A stretch of 64,000 bases of DNA, from the NCBI RefSeq assembly GCF_003259435.1, contig NZ_QLMA01000005.1, forward strand, positions 248,001 through 312,000, given 5' to 3'. The DNA comes from Chitinophaga dinghuensis. GTDB taxonomy: Bacteria > Bacteroidota > Bacteroidia > Chitinophagales > Chitinophagaceae. Position numbers and translations under genes: made by a program. Of the stretch, positions 19,152 to 27,627 are shown in pieces (the stretch's first letter is position 1; each line of letters starts with the position of its first letter). The notes under the pieces are model-generated. The model was given only the letters and a program-made list of their open reading frames with translations. It ran no database searches and was not told the origin of the DNA.

Positions 19152-19159
19152 TATATTTG
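19152..19159 (+). promoter_or_regulatory. Candidate -7 box (TATATTTG) for the XRE gene
   Basis: TATATTTG matches the Bacteroidetes -7 consensus TAnnTTTG and lies 21 bases before the ATG. No TTTG is found at the proper distance upstream, so only half of the promoter is supported. Confidence 0.35.
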
Positions 19160-19180
19160 TCCAAAACCAATATAATAAGC

Positions 19181-19420
19181 ATGGCAAAAGTAAAGAAGCC
19201 ATCAAGCAGCATCCGTATCAATAGAATTGGGGCTGTTTTAGCAGATAAAGGTAAGACCAACAAAGATTTGGAGACGCATTTTGGGGCGGCTCAAAGTACC
19301 GTATCCAACTGGGTAACTAATAAGTCCCAGCCATCAGTATATCATTTTTGGGAGATAGCCAAGTATTTACAGTGTGATATCAGAGACCTGTTTGTACCCA
19401 CTCCACAATTTATCAAGTAA
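19181..19420 (+). CDS. XRE-family helix-turn-helix regulator
   Basis: 79 residues from the ATG at 19181 (MAKVKKPSSS); a frame open from 19136 is unlikely to be used because it covers the promoter box. The central part is a Cro/C1-type helix-turn-helix: NKDLETHFGAAQSTVSNWVTN, then YHFWEIAKYL. It is likely a DNA-binding repressor or regulator of nearby element genes; the target is unknown. The downstream lipoprotein gene is 89 bases away. Confidence 0.85.
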   Translation: MAKVKKPSSSIRINRIGAVLADKGKTNKDLETHFGAAQSTVSNWVTNKSQPSVYHFWEIAKYLQCDIRDLFVPTPQFIK

Positions 19421-19509
19421 ATTTTAAATCAAGTATTTTATAGGGATATCGTAAATTGTATTGTTAGCCATTTTTCCCTCCGGGTGTTCACCTAATAAAT
19501 TCCATTATT

Positions 19510-20049
19510 ATGAGAACTCTTTTGTTCATCCTCGCAATTGCCTCTCTGACTGCCTGTAGTTCAAAAAAACTTAGCCGGGAGCAAGCCTCAGAAATAATCA
19601 AGAAAGCCTATCCACGTACCATTGATTGGGATGTGTTTACCGCTGATCCCCAGGTGGCAGCAAAGGCGCTTTCTACTCAACTGGAACAGGACGGCTATAT
19701 TACAATCCAGCGGAAGCAAACCTTGTCTGAGATGGGCAACCCGTTTATTTCGTTCACTGAAAAATCAAAGCCCTATCTTTTGGCAACGCCAGAGAAAGAT
19801 AAGGCTTATAAAATACAGAAAGTCAAACTGGCCGAACAGCATTTTAATTCAATAACCGGTATGCAGTTGTTGAGCAATGATAAAAAAGCAATCGTAGAAT
19901 ATACAGTAGTTTATAAAAATGTAACCCCGTTCGTGCCCATTTCAACATTGAAGATTGAGCCTGAGTTGAAGCGGAAAGCATACTTTGCATTGTACGATGA
20001 TGGTTGGCGTATCGTAGAAAAACCGGATATGGATTTCCTTGTCCAGTAA
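19510..20049 (+). CDS. Small lipoprotein of unknown function
   Basis: 179 residues with a lipoprotein signal peptide ending in LTAC (Cys16). The mature protein has alternating strands and no recognised domain; the C-terminal part (KIEPELKRKAYFALYDDGWRI) recalls NTF2-like lipoproteins but this is weak. It is expected to be membrane-anchored on the periplasmic or outer face. It lies between the XRE gene and a minus-strand cluster. Confidence 0.7.
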   Translation: MRTLLFILAIASLTACSSKKLSREQASEIIKKAYPRTIDWDVFTADPQVAAKALSTQLEQDGYITIQRKQTLSEMGNPFISFTEKSKPYLLATPEKDKAYKIQKVKLAEQHFNSITGMQLLSNDKKAIVEYTVVYKNVTPFVPISTLKIEPELKRKAYFALYDDGWRIVEKPDMDFLVQ

Positions 20050-20082
20050 CAGTCTGGATAAGCCACCATGCCACGCAACAAT

Positions 20083-20349
20083 TTACCGGCAACACCTATC
20101 CAGCGTTTTAACAAACGTATCATTCATTTCATCTTTGATTTCAATGATTCTTCGCTCTTCAGCAAGACTAAGGTAATCACGGCCCTTTTCCCTTCGATTA
20201 ATTGGAACTTTGGTACGCATCTTTCGATAGAATGTAGGCTGGCTCCAGTTACAGTCTTCACATACCTTTTCTCTAAATATTGAAGCCATTTTGGAATACA
20301 CTTCGTGAAGATTGAAAAGGGTATTCGGTTTATCTTTTTCTTTTTTCAT
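20083..20349 (-). CDS. Small protein of unknown function, possible DNA-binding
   Basis: 88 residues, basic, with charged ends. The middle part CEDCNWSQPTFYRKMR has the spacing of a helix-turn-helix recognition region, so DNA binding is possible. I do not recognise a family. It is on the minus strand, separated from the upstream cluster by a terminator at about 20400. Confidence 0.55.
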   Translation of the reverse strand: MKKEKDKPNTLFNLHEVYSKMASIFREKVCEDCNWSQPTFYRKMRTKVPINRREKGRDYLSLAEERRIIEIKDEMNDTFVKTLDRCCR

Positions 20350-20382
20350 GATATGAGTAATTTTAAATTGAGTGTTTTATAT

Positions 20383-20418
20383 GGTTAATAAAAGACAAGC
20401 TGTAGACACAGCCTGTCT
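20383..20418 (-). terminator. Terminator after the 20516-20884 gene
   Basis: AGACAAGCTGT (20393-20403) pairs with ACAGCCTGTCT (20408-20418) with one mismatch and an AGAC loop; on the minus strand the stem is followed by TTTTATT. Confidence 0.65.
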
Positions 20419-20515
20419 ATTGTAACAATCACAATAAATGGAGCAACAAATAATGGATGAATGATATGAGGGCAAATGATAAGAGTAAAACCTGCCGCCT
20501 GCTATTCCTGGTTTA

Positions 20516-20884
20516 TCATTTGTTTAAAACTATTTGATCGTGTAACAGAGTGAGGCTTTCCGGAACTTCTACATCGCCCGATTTCACCAGCTTCACCTTA
20601 TATAAAGTCATGGCACCATCGCCACTTATTTTAATTGCAGATCCTGTTCTAATATCTACAAACCAGAGCATATGATTCTCTCTCCGGCCCGCCAGGAATT
20701 GTTTTGCTCCGTTCTCATGGGCTAGTACGAAAATGTCACTCCCTACCAGGTTAAAGTCTTTTGTCTTGATTTCTTCAAGGAATACATAGCTACCAGCCAC
20801 AATGAATGGTGGAACTCTATCTGTTTTAATGTGCATGTAATGTGTAGACTGTGCAACCAGTTTTTCTTGTTTGGGTGTAGTCAT
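20516..20884 (-). CDS. Small protein of unknown function, LexA/S24-like beta fold possible
   Basis: 122 residues. Its pattern (IVAGSYVFLEEI, then GSDIFVLAHENGAKQFLAGRR) resembles the beta-barrel of S24/LexA C-terminal domains but the catalytic serine-lysine arrangement is not evident, so proteolysis is not claimed. It is the last gene of a minus-strand cluster (104-residue protein, HEPN, SymE-like, this gene), 31 bases after the SymE-like gene, and is followed by a terminator. A regulatory role within that cluster is a guess. Confidence 0.5.
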   Translation of the reverse strand: MTTPKQEKLVAQSTHYMHIKTDRVPPFIVAGSYVFLEEIKTKDFNLVGSDIFVLAHENGAKQFLAGRRENHMLWFVDIRTGSAIKISGDGAMTLYKVKLVKSGDVEVPESLTLLHDQIVLNK

Positions 20885-20915
20885 AGCGATTCTTTTAAGC
20901 GGTAAACAATCAGGG

Positions 20916-21164
20916 TTATTTTTTTAGTTTCGGGTATTTAAAAATGCAGAGATGTTCTCTTTGATTAGAAATGGGATCGGATTTAATTTTCTTAATTCTC
21001 AATGAATCCTTCCCAACGGTGACAGATATACGATCACCAATTTTGAATCCAGCCTGTGAAAGCCAGTGCCCGGATAAATTTACCCACGGAACACGAATAT
21101 GGTCGCCAGTTCTTGGTACTGATTTGTAGTGAATCAATACGTTTCGGTTTGTTTTGATAGGCAT
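20916..21164 (-). CDS. SymE-like protein (type I toxin family / AbrB-like fold)
   Basis: 82 residues from the ATG at 21164; the frame opens further upstream at 21203 but that would overlap the HEPN gene. The SymE-type core is clear: IRVPWVNLSGHWLSQAGFKIGD followed by SVTVGKDSLRI. SymE proteins have an AbrB-like fold; the E. coli one is an SOS-controlled toxin acting on nucleic acid. The gene lies 5 bases after the HEPN gene, so the two are probably translated from one message. I see no antisense RNA promoter of the SymR type. Confidence 0.75.
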   Translation of the reverse strand: MPIKTNRNVLIHYKSVPRTGDHIRVPWVNLSGHWLSQAGFKIGDRISVTVGKDSLRIKKIKSDPISNQREHLCIFKYPKLKK

Positions 21165-21169
21165 AAGGG

Positions 21170-22345
21170 TTAGTTTATGGTTGAAATGGTACGATATGCG
21201 CAATATGGGAGCTGTCCGAACTGGCTAACAATCTCCGCGAACGATCCCTTGACCACATTTTCCAAAGTGGATATTTTGTCAAACAATGTATTCAGATCGG
21301 TATCAGAAATACTATATTCATCAGGAAAGTTATACCTGGATTTTTTGTATGCCTGATTGAGTAACAGTAGGAGCAAATTATCTCTTGTATCACTTTCGTT
21401 AAATACCTTTCCGATATCTTCAGTAAGAAATAATGATGTCTTTATGAGCTTATTTAGATTGTGCGTATGCGGAGCGGTGCCCATCACGGAAATCAGCAAA
21501 GCCCTAAGTGAATGCTCTGCTGCCTGGTGGAGAGAGAATGCAGCCAGGGCTGCATTGTTGCTTCGACGATAGTACGTGGCGCCTTCTCTGAAATTGGATA
21601 CAAGGGTGAAAATCTTCCCAAAATTATCCTGGGCTTTTTGCTGCACAATTTCGGCTGGTATGTAGTGCTTTTTCGGAAGAACGGTATTGTGAGCATTATA
21701 CTTTATTCGCTCCTGCCTGCACACCCTTTCATAAAACAGATGGCCTTCTCTCAAGGCATTGTACACTTCTGTAGCAGGCCGGATAGAAATATTTACGGGT
21801 AGATCATCGCTGAAGTGCTTCTGAATTTCTTTCTCCAAATCCACATGGGACATTTCGTTGTTATGGGTAAGATATAGAAGGCTGGCAGCATAGTCTGTTC
21901 TGCTATGATATTTTACCAAAAACACTTTATCAATCGCCGGAATGCTGCTGCCGGAATCTATAACCCCATAAATAATAGGGTTGTCATCTAATCTATCGGA
22001 TTCTTCCTCACATACAATTTCCGCTTCTTCTTCCTTTTCTTTCATTATTGGCCATTGCAGCTTTTTATCTTTCCATAGTTTATGCAAAAGATAACTTGCT
22101 TCAATGAGCCTCTCCAGGTTTTCATAGAAGAAAACCATATCTCCCCTTGTGTTGCGGTCTAACTCCTTATTAAAACTGCCCGTGACTGTTGATTTGATTA
22201 TTTCCCACAAGCTCTCACGTAGACCATATAAATCATCAAGCAGGAAAAAATTCTGTAATACCTCAAATGGATTCTGAACTTCAGGGAGAGAAAGTGTAAA
22301 TGTCCGGTTCATCCATGCCGGTTGAAGGTCGTGTTTGTTTAACAT
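21170..22345 (-). CDS. HEPN-domain protein with degenerate nucleotidyltransferase-like middle
   Basis: 391 residues. The C-terminal third (about residues 255-385) is a HEPN domain, recognisable from AALAAFSLHQAAEHSLRALL and the later NQAYKKSRYNFPDEY. The middle (about 120-230) has the layout of a nucleotidyltransferase, including LREGHLFYERV before the HEPN part, but without a clear GSxxxG...DxD motif. HEPN proteins include RNases of toxin and defence systems; whether this one is catalytic is not shown. It is directly followed by the SymE-like gene, which supports a two-gene stress or defence module in the element. Confidence 0.75.
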   Translation of the reverse strand: MLNKHDLQPAWMNRTFTLSLPEVQNPFEVLQNFFLLDDLYGLRESLWEIIKSTVTGSFNKELDRNTRGDMVFFYENLERLIEASYLLHKLWKDKKLQWPIMKEKEEEAEIVCEEESDRLDDNPIIYGVIDSGSSIPAIDKVFLVKYHSRTDYAASLLYLTHNNEMSHVDLEKEIQKHFSDDLPVNISIRPATEVYNALREGHLFYERVCRQERIKYNAHNTVLPKKHYIPAEIVQQKAQDNFGKIFTLVSNFREGATYYRRSNNAALAAFSLHQAAEHSLRALLISVMGTAPHTHNLNKLIKTSLFLTEDIGKVFNESDTRDNLLLLLLNQAYKKSRYNFPDEYSISDTDLNTLFDKISTLENVVKGSFAEIVSQFGQLPYCAYRTISTIN

Positions 22346-22444
22346 AAAACGAGGTTTAGATTTGATAGGATAATTTGGGTTGCAGGGATGAACATATAAG
22401 GAGGGGTAATGCAGAGTATAAAGTGTAGGTATTAGAAAGTAAAA

Positions 22445-22759
22445 TTATTCTTCTTCATCTTCAAATTGGGGTAGATCCTTATCCTTTTCCCATTTTTTTA
22501 CTTCATAATCCAGCAGTTCAAGTGATTTATTCAAATATCCACAGAATGTAAGCAATTTAATCTTGCTCGATTCTGTAAAACAAAATATTGCTTCTGATTG
22601 TGATACCGCACAAAGATCATTGATCATCTTTTGGGTAGTTTCTAATGGAAATATCTTAAAAAAAGAAAAGAACATATTCCATGCAAGTCTGTGTTGCTCT
22701 TCTATCGGCTTTCTTTTAAACGCTTCCAGGAGAACAACTAGTTGTTCATGCTGATTCAT
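22445..22759 (-). CDS. Small acidic protein of unknown function
   Basis: 104 residues with an acidic C-terminus (WEKDKDLPQFEDEEE), all-helical in appearance, no signal peptide. It lies 99 bases upstream of the HEPN gene on the same strand and may be its regulator or antitoxin-like partner. No family is recognised. Confidence 0.55.
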   Translation of the reverse strand: MNQHEQLVVLLEAFKRKPIEEQHRLAWNMFFSFFKIFPLETTQKMINDLCAVSQSEAIFCFTESSKIKLLTFCGYLNKSLELLDYEVKKWEKDKDLPQFEDEEE

Positions 22760-23228
22760 ATCAACGGTTTTTGGTTATAGACAATATGGTACTACACGAA
22801 ACCTAAATGGTTCTGTGGCAAATCCAAGATGGTAAAGCGAAGGGAGAAAGAATATCAGGAGGACTGAGTGCAAAACCATTGCAGTAATGCTGTGATTTTA
22901 AAATTACCAAAATGAACAATACAATCCAAATTCCTATCCTGTATTTCTCCAAACGAGGTAAATCAGAATTTGTCAGGTTGCCCGTCCATGCTCACTAATT
23001 TTTTTTCAAATTTCTTTTCAAACAAATTACTTCTGAAATTATATAAGCTGACCAACAGCATGTTACCTGCCCTACTACTAGGTGTGTAAGGCTTTTTCGG
23101 GTTTATTCAGGCGCATATTTGTATCCGAACAGTTCATAGTACCAGAGAGACAGATATGTGGTGAGTGCGTGTACTAACAAACATAGGCTGTGTGATGGTG
23201 ATGATGTGTGGTTTGAAAAATTCAGCCT
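22760..23228. other. Gene-free region upstream of the tra operon
   Basis: No gene is visible. It contains the hairpin at 23069-23097 (own entry) and the near-promoter CATATTTG at 23114-23121, which differs from TAnnTTTG in its first base and has no TTTG at the right distance. The leader of the tra operon therefore has no certain promoter, which fits control by an element-encoded activator or by attenuation. Confidence 0.4.
23069..23097 (+). terminator. Terminator-like hairpin in the tra leader
   Basis: GCCCTAC (23069-23075) pairs with GTAAGGC (23086-23092) with one mismatch, around the loop TACTAGGTGT, then five T residues. It lies about 130 bases before the first tra gene, in the position of an attenuator. 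Confidence 0.5.
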
Positions 23229-23678
23229 ATGTTAAGTTCATTTTCATGGGCGAGCTACCTGATGGTAGCCGCCCTTTTAATCGGTATCTATTACTGCATT
23301 GTTATCGTCCGGCATTACCGGCGTGATATTGGAAAATTATCTTCCAGCCGGAAAAGAGATGATAATGACGATGAGCCTATCAACCCCCAGCTATCATTGT
23401 TTGATGATACGCCGGAAGACCTGTGCCAGGTTAATCCTGCGGACCTCTTCACGCCGGCACTGGGTTTAGCTGCGAGGATCAGAGAAACATTAAACAAAGC
23501 TGCGACTGAACAGTATAGTAAGGCAGGTCTGATCCTGATCCTTCGCAAACTTATTGCTGAATACCCCGTACTGAAAGGCACACCATTTCAGGTTGCCATC
23601 AACAATGTGATTTTAACAGAAAGTAAAGCTATGGGCGCCGCTGGCCTGGATGAAGGCGATGTTGATCTTTTGTGGTAG
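23229..23678 (+). CDS. Membrane-anchored protein at the head of the tra operon
   Basis: 149 residues with one N-terminal membrane segment (about residues 7-27) and an acidic, charged stretch (RKRDDNDDEP) behind it. The C-terminal half is helical. I do not recognise a named family; small proteins of this type occupy the traA-traD positions in Bacteroidetes elements. It is the first gene of the tra operon, 54 bases before traE. Confidence 0.65.
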   Translation: MLSSFSWASYLMVAALLIGIYYCIVIVRHYRRDIGKLSSSRKRDDNDDEPINPQLSLFDDTPEDLCQVNPADLFTPALGLAARIRETLNKAATEQYSKAGLILILRKLIAEYPVLKGTPFQVAINNVILTESKAMGAAGLDEGDVDLLW

Positions 23679-23732
23679 ATATAGGACGGTGGCTCACCTA
23701 TAGTGCATTTGTGTGGATTTAAAATGTGAAGT

Positions 23733-24080
23733 ATGAAAGTGTGGTGGTTGAATTTAAAGCATCAGATGGATGCGTGTTTTTTCGTAGGGGCGACAGTGTT
23801 ACTGACCCTGGTAGATACGGCGGTTATGGCTCAGGGAACTGCTGATGGAAAAGCCGGTATAAAAGAGGCCAGCGATAAAGTTCGCTCTTATTTTGATACC
23901 GGGACCGACTTGATGTATGCTGTTGGTGCGGTCGTTGGGTTAATCGGTGCAGTAAAGGTTTATCAGAAGTGGTCGAGTGGCGATCCTGATACGTCGCGTG
24001 TTGCGGCAGCCTGGTTCGGTAGCTGCGTGTTTTTGGTGGTTGTCGCCACCGTTTTGAAGAGTTTCTTCGGTATCACCTGA
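23733..24080 (+). CDS. traE: TraE (DUF4134), putative conjugation pilin-like membrane protein
   Basis: 115 residues. An N-terminal signal-like segment (about 14-33) is followed by the DUF4134 core with two membrane segments (MYAVGAVVGLIGAVKVY and the C-terminal CVFLVVVATVLKSFFGI) separated by a short loop. This matches CTnDOT TraE in length and layout; the family is regarded as a VirB2-like component. It precedes traF by 33 bases. Confidence 0.9.
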   Translation: MKVWWLNLKHQMDACFFVGATVLLTLVDTAVMAQGTADGKAGIKEASDKVRSYFDTGTDLMYAVGAVVGLIGAVKVYQKWSSGDPDTSRVAAAWFGSCVFLVVVATVLKSFFGIT

Positions 24081-24113
24081 TACCTGGCTTCTATCAGTTC
24101 AAAAGTACAGCAT

Positions 24114-24491
24114 ATGGCAAACAGTGTCTATACCGTCAATAAGGGAATTAATATCAGTATTGAGTTTAAAGGCTTAAAGGCACAATATATATGGTATTTG
24201 GCTGGAGGACTACTGGGTATAATGATCCTGTTTGCCATCCTGTATATCGCAGGTGTGAATCCATATGTATGTGTGGTCATTGCCCTGGGAACGGGTGCTG
24301 GCCTTATCTCCTGGGTATACCGGTTAAGTAACACCTATGGAGAACATGGTCTGAGTAAGAAATGGGCACGGCGGCATATTCCCTCCTGCATCAGGGCAGG
24401 AAAAGGCCGAGATGTATTCATTGGCAATATAAGTGGTGGTTATGGTAAAAGTGTTAGAGGAAATGTTGCCCGTCATGGCAGTGGAACATGA
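24114..24491 (+). CDS. traF: TraF (DUF4133), VirB3-like membrane protein
   Basis: 125 residues. It opens with the DUF4133 signature VYTVNKGINISIEFKGLKAQYIW and has two adjacent membrane segments (about 24-45 and 48-66), typical of the VirB3-like TraF family. The C-terminal tail runs into the start of traG, with a 50-base overlap, so traF and traG are probably translationally coupled. Confidence 0.88.
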   Translation: MANSVYTVNKGINISIEFKGLKAQYIWYLAGGLLGIMILFAILYIAGVNPYVCVVIALGTGAGLISWVYRLSNTYGEHGLSKKWARRHIPSCIRAGKGRDVFIGNISGGYGKSVRGNVARHGSGT

Positions 24492-26913
24492 TTGCATACT
24501 TTCAAAAGCTGGCGACGTTACTGTCGCTTTTCAAGTGCAGCTCCCGGAGATATTCACGTTATCTGCGAACGATTATGAAGCTCTTCATCAGACTTTCATA
24601 AAGGCAATTAAAGTGCTGCCGAAAAATTCTGTATTCCACAAGCAGGACTGGTTTATTAATCGCCGGTATCAGGGTGATTTTGAAAAAGATGGGGATTCCT
24701 TTTTATCCCGGAGTAGTACCCGCTTTTTTAATGAACGGCCATTCCTGGATCACACGTGCTACATCATGGTGACGCGAAGACTGGATACCAGGAAGCCTTC
24801 CAGCTCACTTTTTTCATCTCTATGCAGGAAGTCTATTATTCCAGGCGAATTGATGCACCCCAATACCCTCCGGGATTTCCTGGATGCAGTTGGGCAGTTC
24901 AAAAGCATATTGGAAGGAACCGGGTACGTCAAGCTGGAGCGGATCAGTGATGCTGGATTAGTCAGCAACCGACAGAAAGCCGGCCTGATTGAAAAATACT
25001 GTTGTCTCCTTCCGGATGCAGAGAAGCCAATCAGTAAAGATATTTCCTTTGGAGATGATATCAGGATCGGAGATGACTACTTACAGGTATATACGTTGGC
25101 TGATGTTGAGAATCTTCCCGGATTATGCGGAAGCCGGATAACTTTCGACAAGTATAGCAGTGATAAAAGTAAATACAGTGTTGGATTTGCTGCTGCGTTA
25201 GGACAATTGCTAACCTCTGACCACATATACAATCAGTTCATTTTTATAGGTGATGCTTCTGCGAAAATCCAGCAACTGGAGAAGAAACGCCTGCGTCTTC
25301 AATCCCTATCCGCTTATAGCAGGAAAAACGCGATGGCGAGAGATGCCATTAACGACTTCCTCCAGGAGGCAGTTGGGCAGCAGCGTTTACCGGTGCGGGC
25401 ACATTATAATATTTGCATGTGGTCCAATGATAGAGACGCACTGAAGGAACTGAAAAACCAGGTAGCAACGGCTTTGGCGCAAATGGATGCTTCCACCAAA
25501 CAGGAAACGGTAGGTGCTCCACAGATATACTGGGCAGCCATTCCTGGTAATGAAGGAGATTTCCCGATGAATGAGGTATTTGATACTTTCTGTGAGCAGG
25601 CATGTTGCTTTTTAACCCTTGAAACAAGCTACCGTAGCAGTATCAGTTCCTTTGGTATCCGCCTGGGAGACCGACAGACGGGACGCCCTTTAAACGTTGA
25701 TATTTCTGATGAGCCCATGAAACAGGGTATCATTACCAACAGGAATAAGATCGTGATTGGTGGCAGTGGTAGTGGAAAGAGTATGTTCATGTGTTCTCTC
25801 CTGCGCAGCTATTATGAGCAAGGTGCGCACTGTGTTGTCCTGGACGTTGGTGGTAGCTATGCCGGTTTGTGTAAGTTGTTAAACGGGTATTATTTCAGTT
25901 ATACAGAACAAGACCCAATCAGGTTTAATCCTTTCTTCATCTCAGAGAATGATACGCTGGATATCGAAAAGAGGGAGAGCATAAAAACACTGATACTAGC
26001 GCTATGGAAGCGGGAAAGTGAAACTTTCAACCGCTCTGAATATGTGGCAATATCAAATGCACTGGCTCTCTACTATGAGAAACTGGAACGTGATAAGAGT
26101 ATTTTCCCATGTTTCGATAGTTTCTACGATTTTTTACAAGGTGAATATGTTGGTGTCCTGGAGAAAGAGCGTGTACAGCCAAAGGATTTTGATATCAACA
26201 ACCTGCTGTATGTTTTAAAGCCGTACTACCGCGGTGGTGAGTTTTCATATCTCCTGAACGCCAAAGAAAATTTAAATCTCCTGGAAGAAAGATTTGTTAT
26301 TGTCGAATTGGACAATATCAAGGATCACCCCATCCTCTTTCCTGTTGTCACTTTGCTGGTTATGGAGATGTTTATCTCCAAAATGCGGAAACTGAAAGGT
26401 GCGAGGAAGCTCATCGTCATTGAGGAAGCATGGAAAGCGATCATGCGCAATGGCATGGCGGAGTTCATGAAGTATTTGTATAAAACCGTTAGAAAGTTCT
26501 TCGGAGAAGCCTATACCGTGACGCAGGAACTGAATGATCTTATCAGTTCTCCCATCGTCAAAGAGGCCATCATAAGCAATGCAGACTGCAAAATCTTGCT
26601 GGATATGCGCAAATTCTCCAACAAGTTTGATGATATCCAGGCACTCCTGGGTATGAGTGACAAAGGGAAAGAGATGGTATTGTCCGTTAATCGGGCCAAT
26701 GAACCAGGGCGCAGATACCGTGAGGTCTTCATTGATCTCGGAGGACAGGTTATGAAAGTTTACAGGTATGAACCTTCTCCAGAAGAATACTACGCTTATT
26801 CTACCGAGGAATCTGAAAAAGTAAAAGTGATGGCCTACGTCGAAAAATACGGTGGTGACATACGTAGAGGTATTACGGCGTTGGTACAGGAATTACGTGA
26901 TCAGCAAAATTGA
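24442..26913 (+). CDS. traG: TraG conjugation ATPase (VirB4-like)
   Basis: 823 residues from the ATG at 24442; a GTG at 24433 is also in frame. The N-terminal start AVEHDCILSKAGDV and QLPEIFTLS is characteristic of the family. The Walker A motif GGSGSGKS is at about residues 440-447 and the Walker B region LIVIEEAWKAIM at about 657-668. It powers assembly and substrate transfer of the conjugation channel. The overlap with traF and the tight spacing to the next gene show it is central to the operon. Confidence 0.95.
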   Translation: MVKVLEEMLPVMAVEHDCILSKAGDVTVAFQVQLPEIFTLSANDYEALHQTFIKAIKVLPKNSVFHKQDWFINRRYQGDFEKDGDSFLSRSSTRFFNERPFLDHTCYIMVTRRLDTRKPSSSLFSSLCRKSIIPGELMHPNTLRDFLDAVGQFKSILEGTGYVKLERISDAGLVSNRQKAGLIEKYCCLLPDAEKPISKDISFGDDIRIGDDYLQVYTLADVENLPGLCGSRITFDKYSSDKSKYSVGFAAALGQLLTSDHIYNQFIFIGDASAKIQQLEKKRLRLQSLSAYSRKNAMARDAINDFLQEAVGQQRLPVRAHYNICMWSNDRDALKELKNQVATALAQMDASTKQETVGAPQIYWAAIPGNEGDFPMNEVFDTFCEQACCFLTLETSYRSSISSFGIRLGDRQTGRPLNVDISDEPMKQGIITNRNKIVIGGSGSGKSMFMCSLLRSYYEQGAHCVVLDVGGSYAGLCKLLNGYYFSYTEQDPIRFNPFFISENDTLDIEKRESIKTLILALWKRESETFNRSEYVAISNALALYYEKLERDKSIFPCFDSFYDFLQGEYVGVLEKERVQPKDFDINNLLYVLKPYYRGGEFSYLLNAKENLNLLEERFVIVELDNIKDHPILFPVVTLLVMEMFISKMRKLKGARKLIVIEEAWKAIMRNGMAEFMKYLYKTVRKFFGEAYTVTQELNDLISSPIVKEAIISNADCKILLDMRKFSNKFDDIQALLGMSDKGKEMVLSVNRANEPGRRYREVFIDLGGQVMKVYRYEPSPEEYYAYSTEESEKVKVMAYVEKYGGDIRRGITALVQELRDQQN

Positions 26914-26918
26914 GTTGT

Positions 26919-27605
26919 ATGAAAGGTGTGTATAAGGCAATGCTGTGCGCCGTGCTGTGTTGTGGTCTTGTTATGCTGCCGACAAAGAAAAGCCACGCGA
27001 TCATTTGGGTAGTGGTTAAGGCTGCTGCAAAAAAGGTAATCAAAGCGCTGGATCTCCAGATTCAACGCCTTCAGAATAACACTATCGTTCTGCAAAACGC
27101 GCAGAAAACGCTGGAGAATGCGTTGTCGAAATTGAAATTACAGGAAATAGCCAACTGGACTGAAAAACAGCGTCAATTGTATGCTACATACTTTGATGAG
27201 TTGTGGAAAGTAAAAAACGCGATCTCCACCTATAAAAAAATAAAGGAGGTTATTCAACAGCAGGTCGCCTTAGTTGATGAATACAAGAAGGCATATGAAG
27301 TGCTCCGGAAAGATACCCATTTCACTCCGGATGAAATCGACTATATGTATAAAGTGTATTCCGGTATCCTTACGGAGAGCTTGAAAAATGTCGATCAACT
27401 TCTTTTGGTAATTAATTCATTCGCTACTCAGATGTCTGATGGAAAGAGACTGGAGATTATCTCTGATGCCGCAGCTGGAATTGAAGAAAACATGACTGCG
27501 CTACGGCAGTTCACTAACCATAACATTGGCATCAGTATGCAGCGGGCGAAAGGTATCAGTGAAATAGAAATGGTAAGGCGCATGTATGGTTTACAGGCTA
27601 AGTGA
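26919..27605 (+). CDS. traI: TraI-like periplasmic protein, copy 1 (VirB5-like)
   Basis: 228 residues from the ATG at 26919, with a signal peptide (residues 1-26). The rest is a long helical protein with SDGKRLEIISDAAAG and the C-terminal motif EMVRRMYGL. It belongs to the Bacteroidetes TraI group and is comparable to VirB5-type pilus tip or periplasmic proteins, an assignment by size, position and helix layout. The next two genes are paralogues of it. Confidence 0.75.
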   Translation: MKGVYKAMLCAVLCCGLVMLPTKKSHAIIWVVVKAAAKKVIKALDLQIQRLQNNTIVLQNAQKTLENALSKLKLQEIANWTEKQRQLYATYFDELWKVKNAISTYKKIKEVIQQQVALVDEYKKAYEVLRKDTHFTPDEIDYMYKVYSGILTESLKNVDQLLLVINSFATQMSDGKRLEIISDAAAGIEENMTALRQFTNHNIGISMQRAKGISEIEMVRRMYGLQAK

Positions 27606-27627
27606 TAATCTATAAATACCGTGTTGT

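Larger units (their letters stand above)
18505..19180. other. Long regulatory region upstream of the TlpA-SusCD operon
   Basis: No gene is visible in the 676 bases. There are several inverted repeats: TCGGG/CCCGA at 18553-18564, GCGGAT/ATCCGC at 18635-18650, and the large structure at 18785-18902 described separately. I find no TTTG/TAnnTTTG promoter on the minus strand in front of tlpA, so a different sigma factor, such as an ECF type, is possible. The right end is AT-rich and feeds the XRE gene. Confidence 0.45.
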
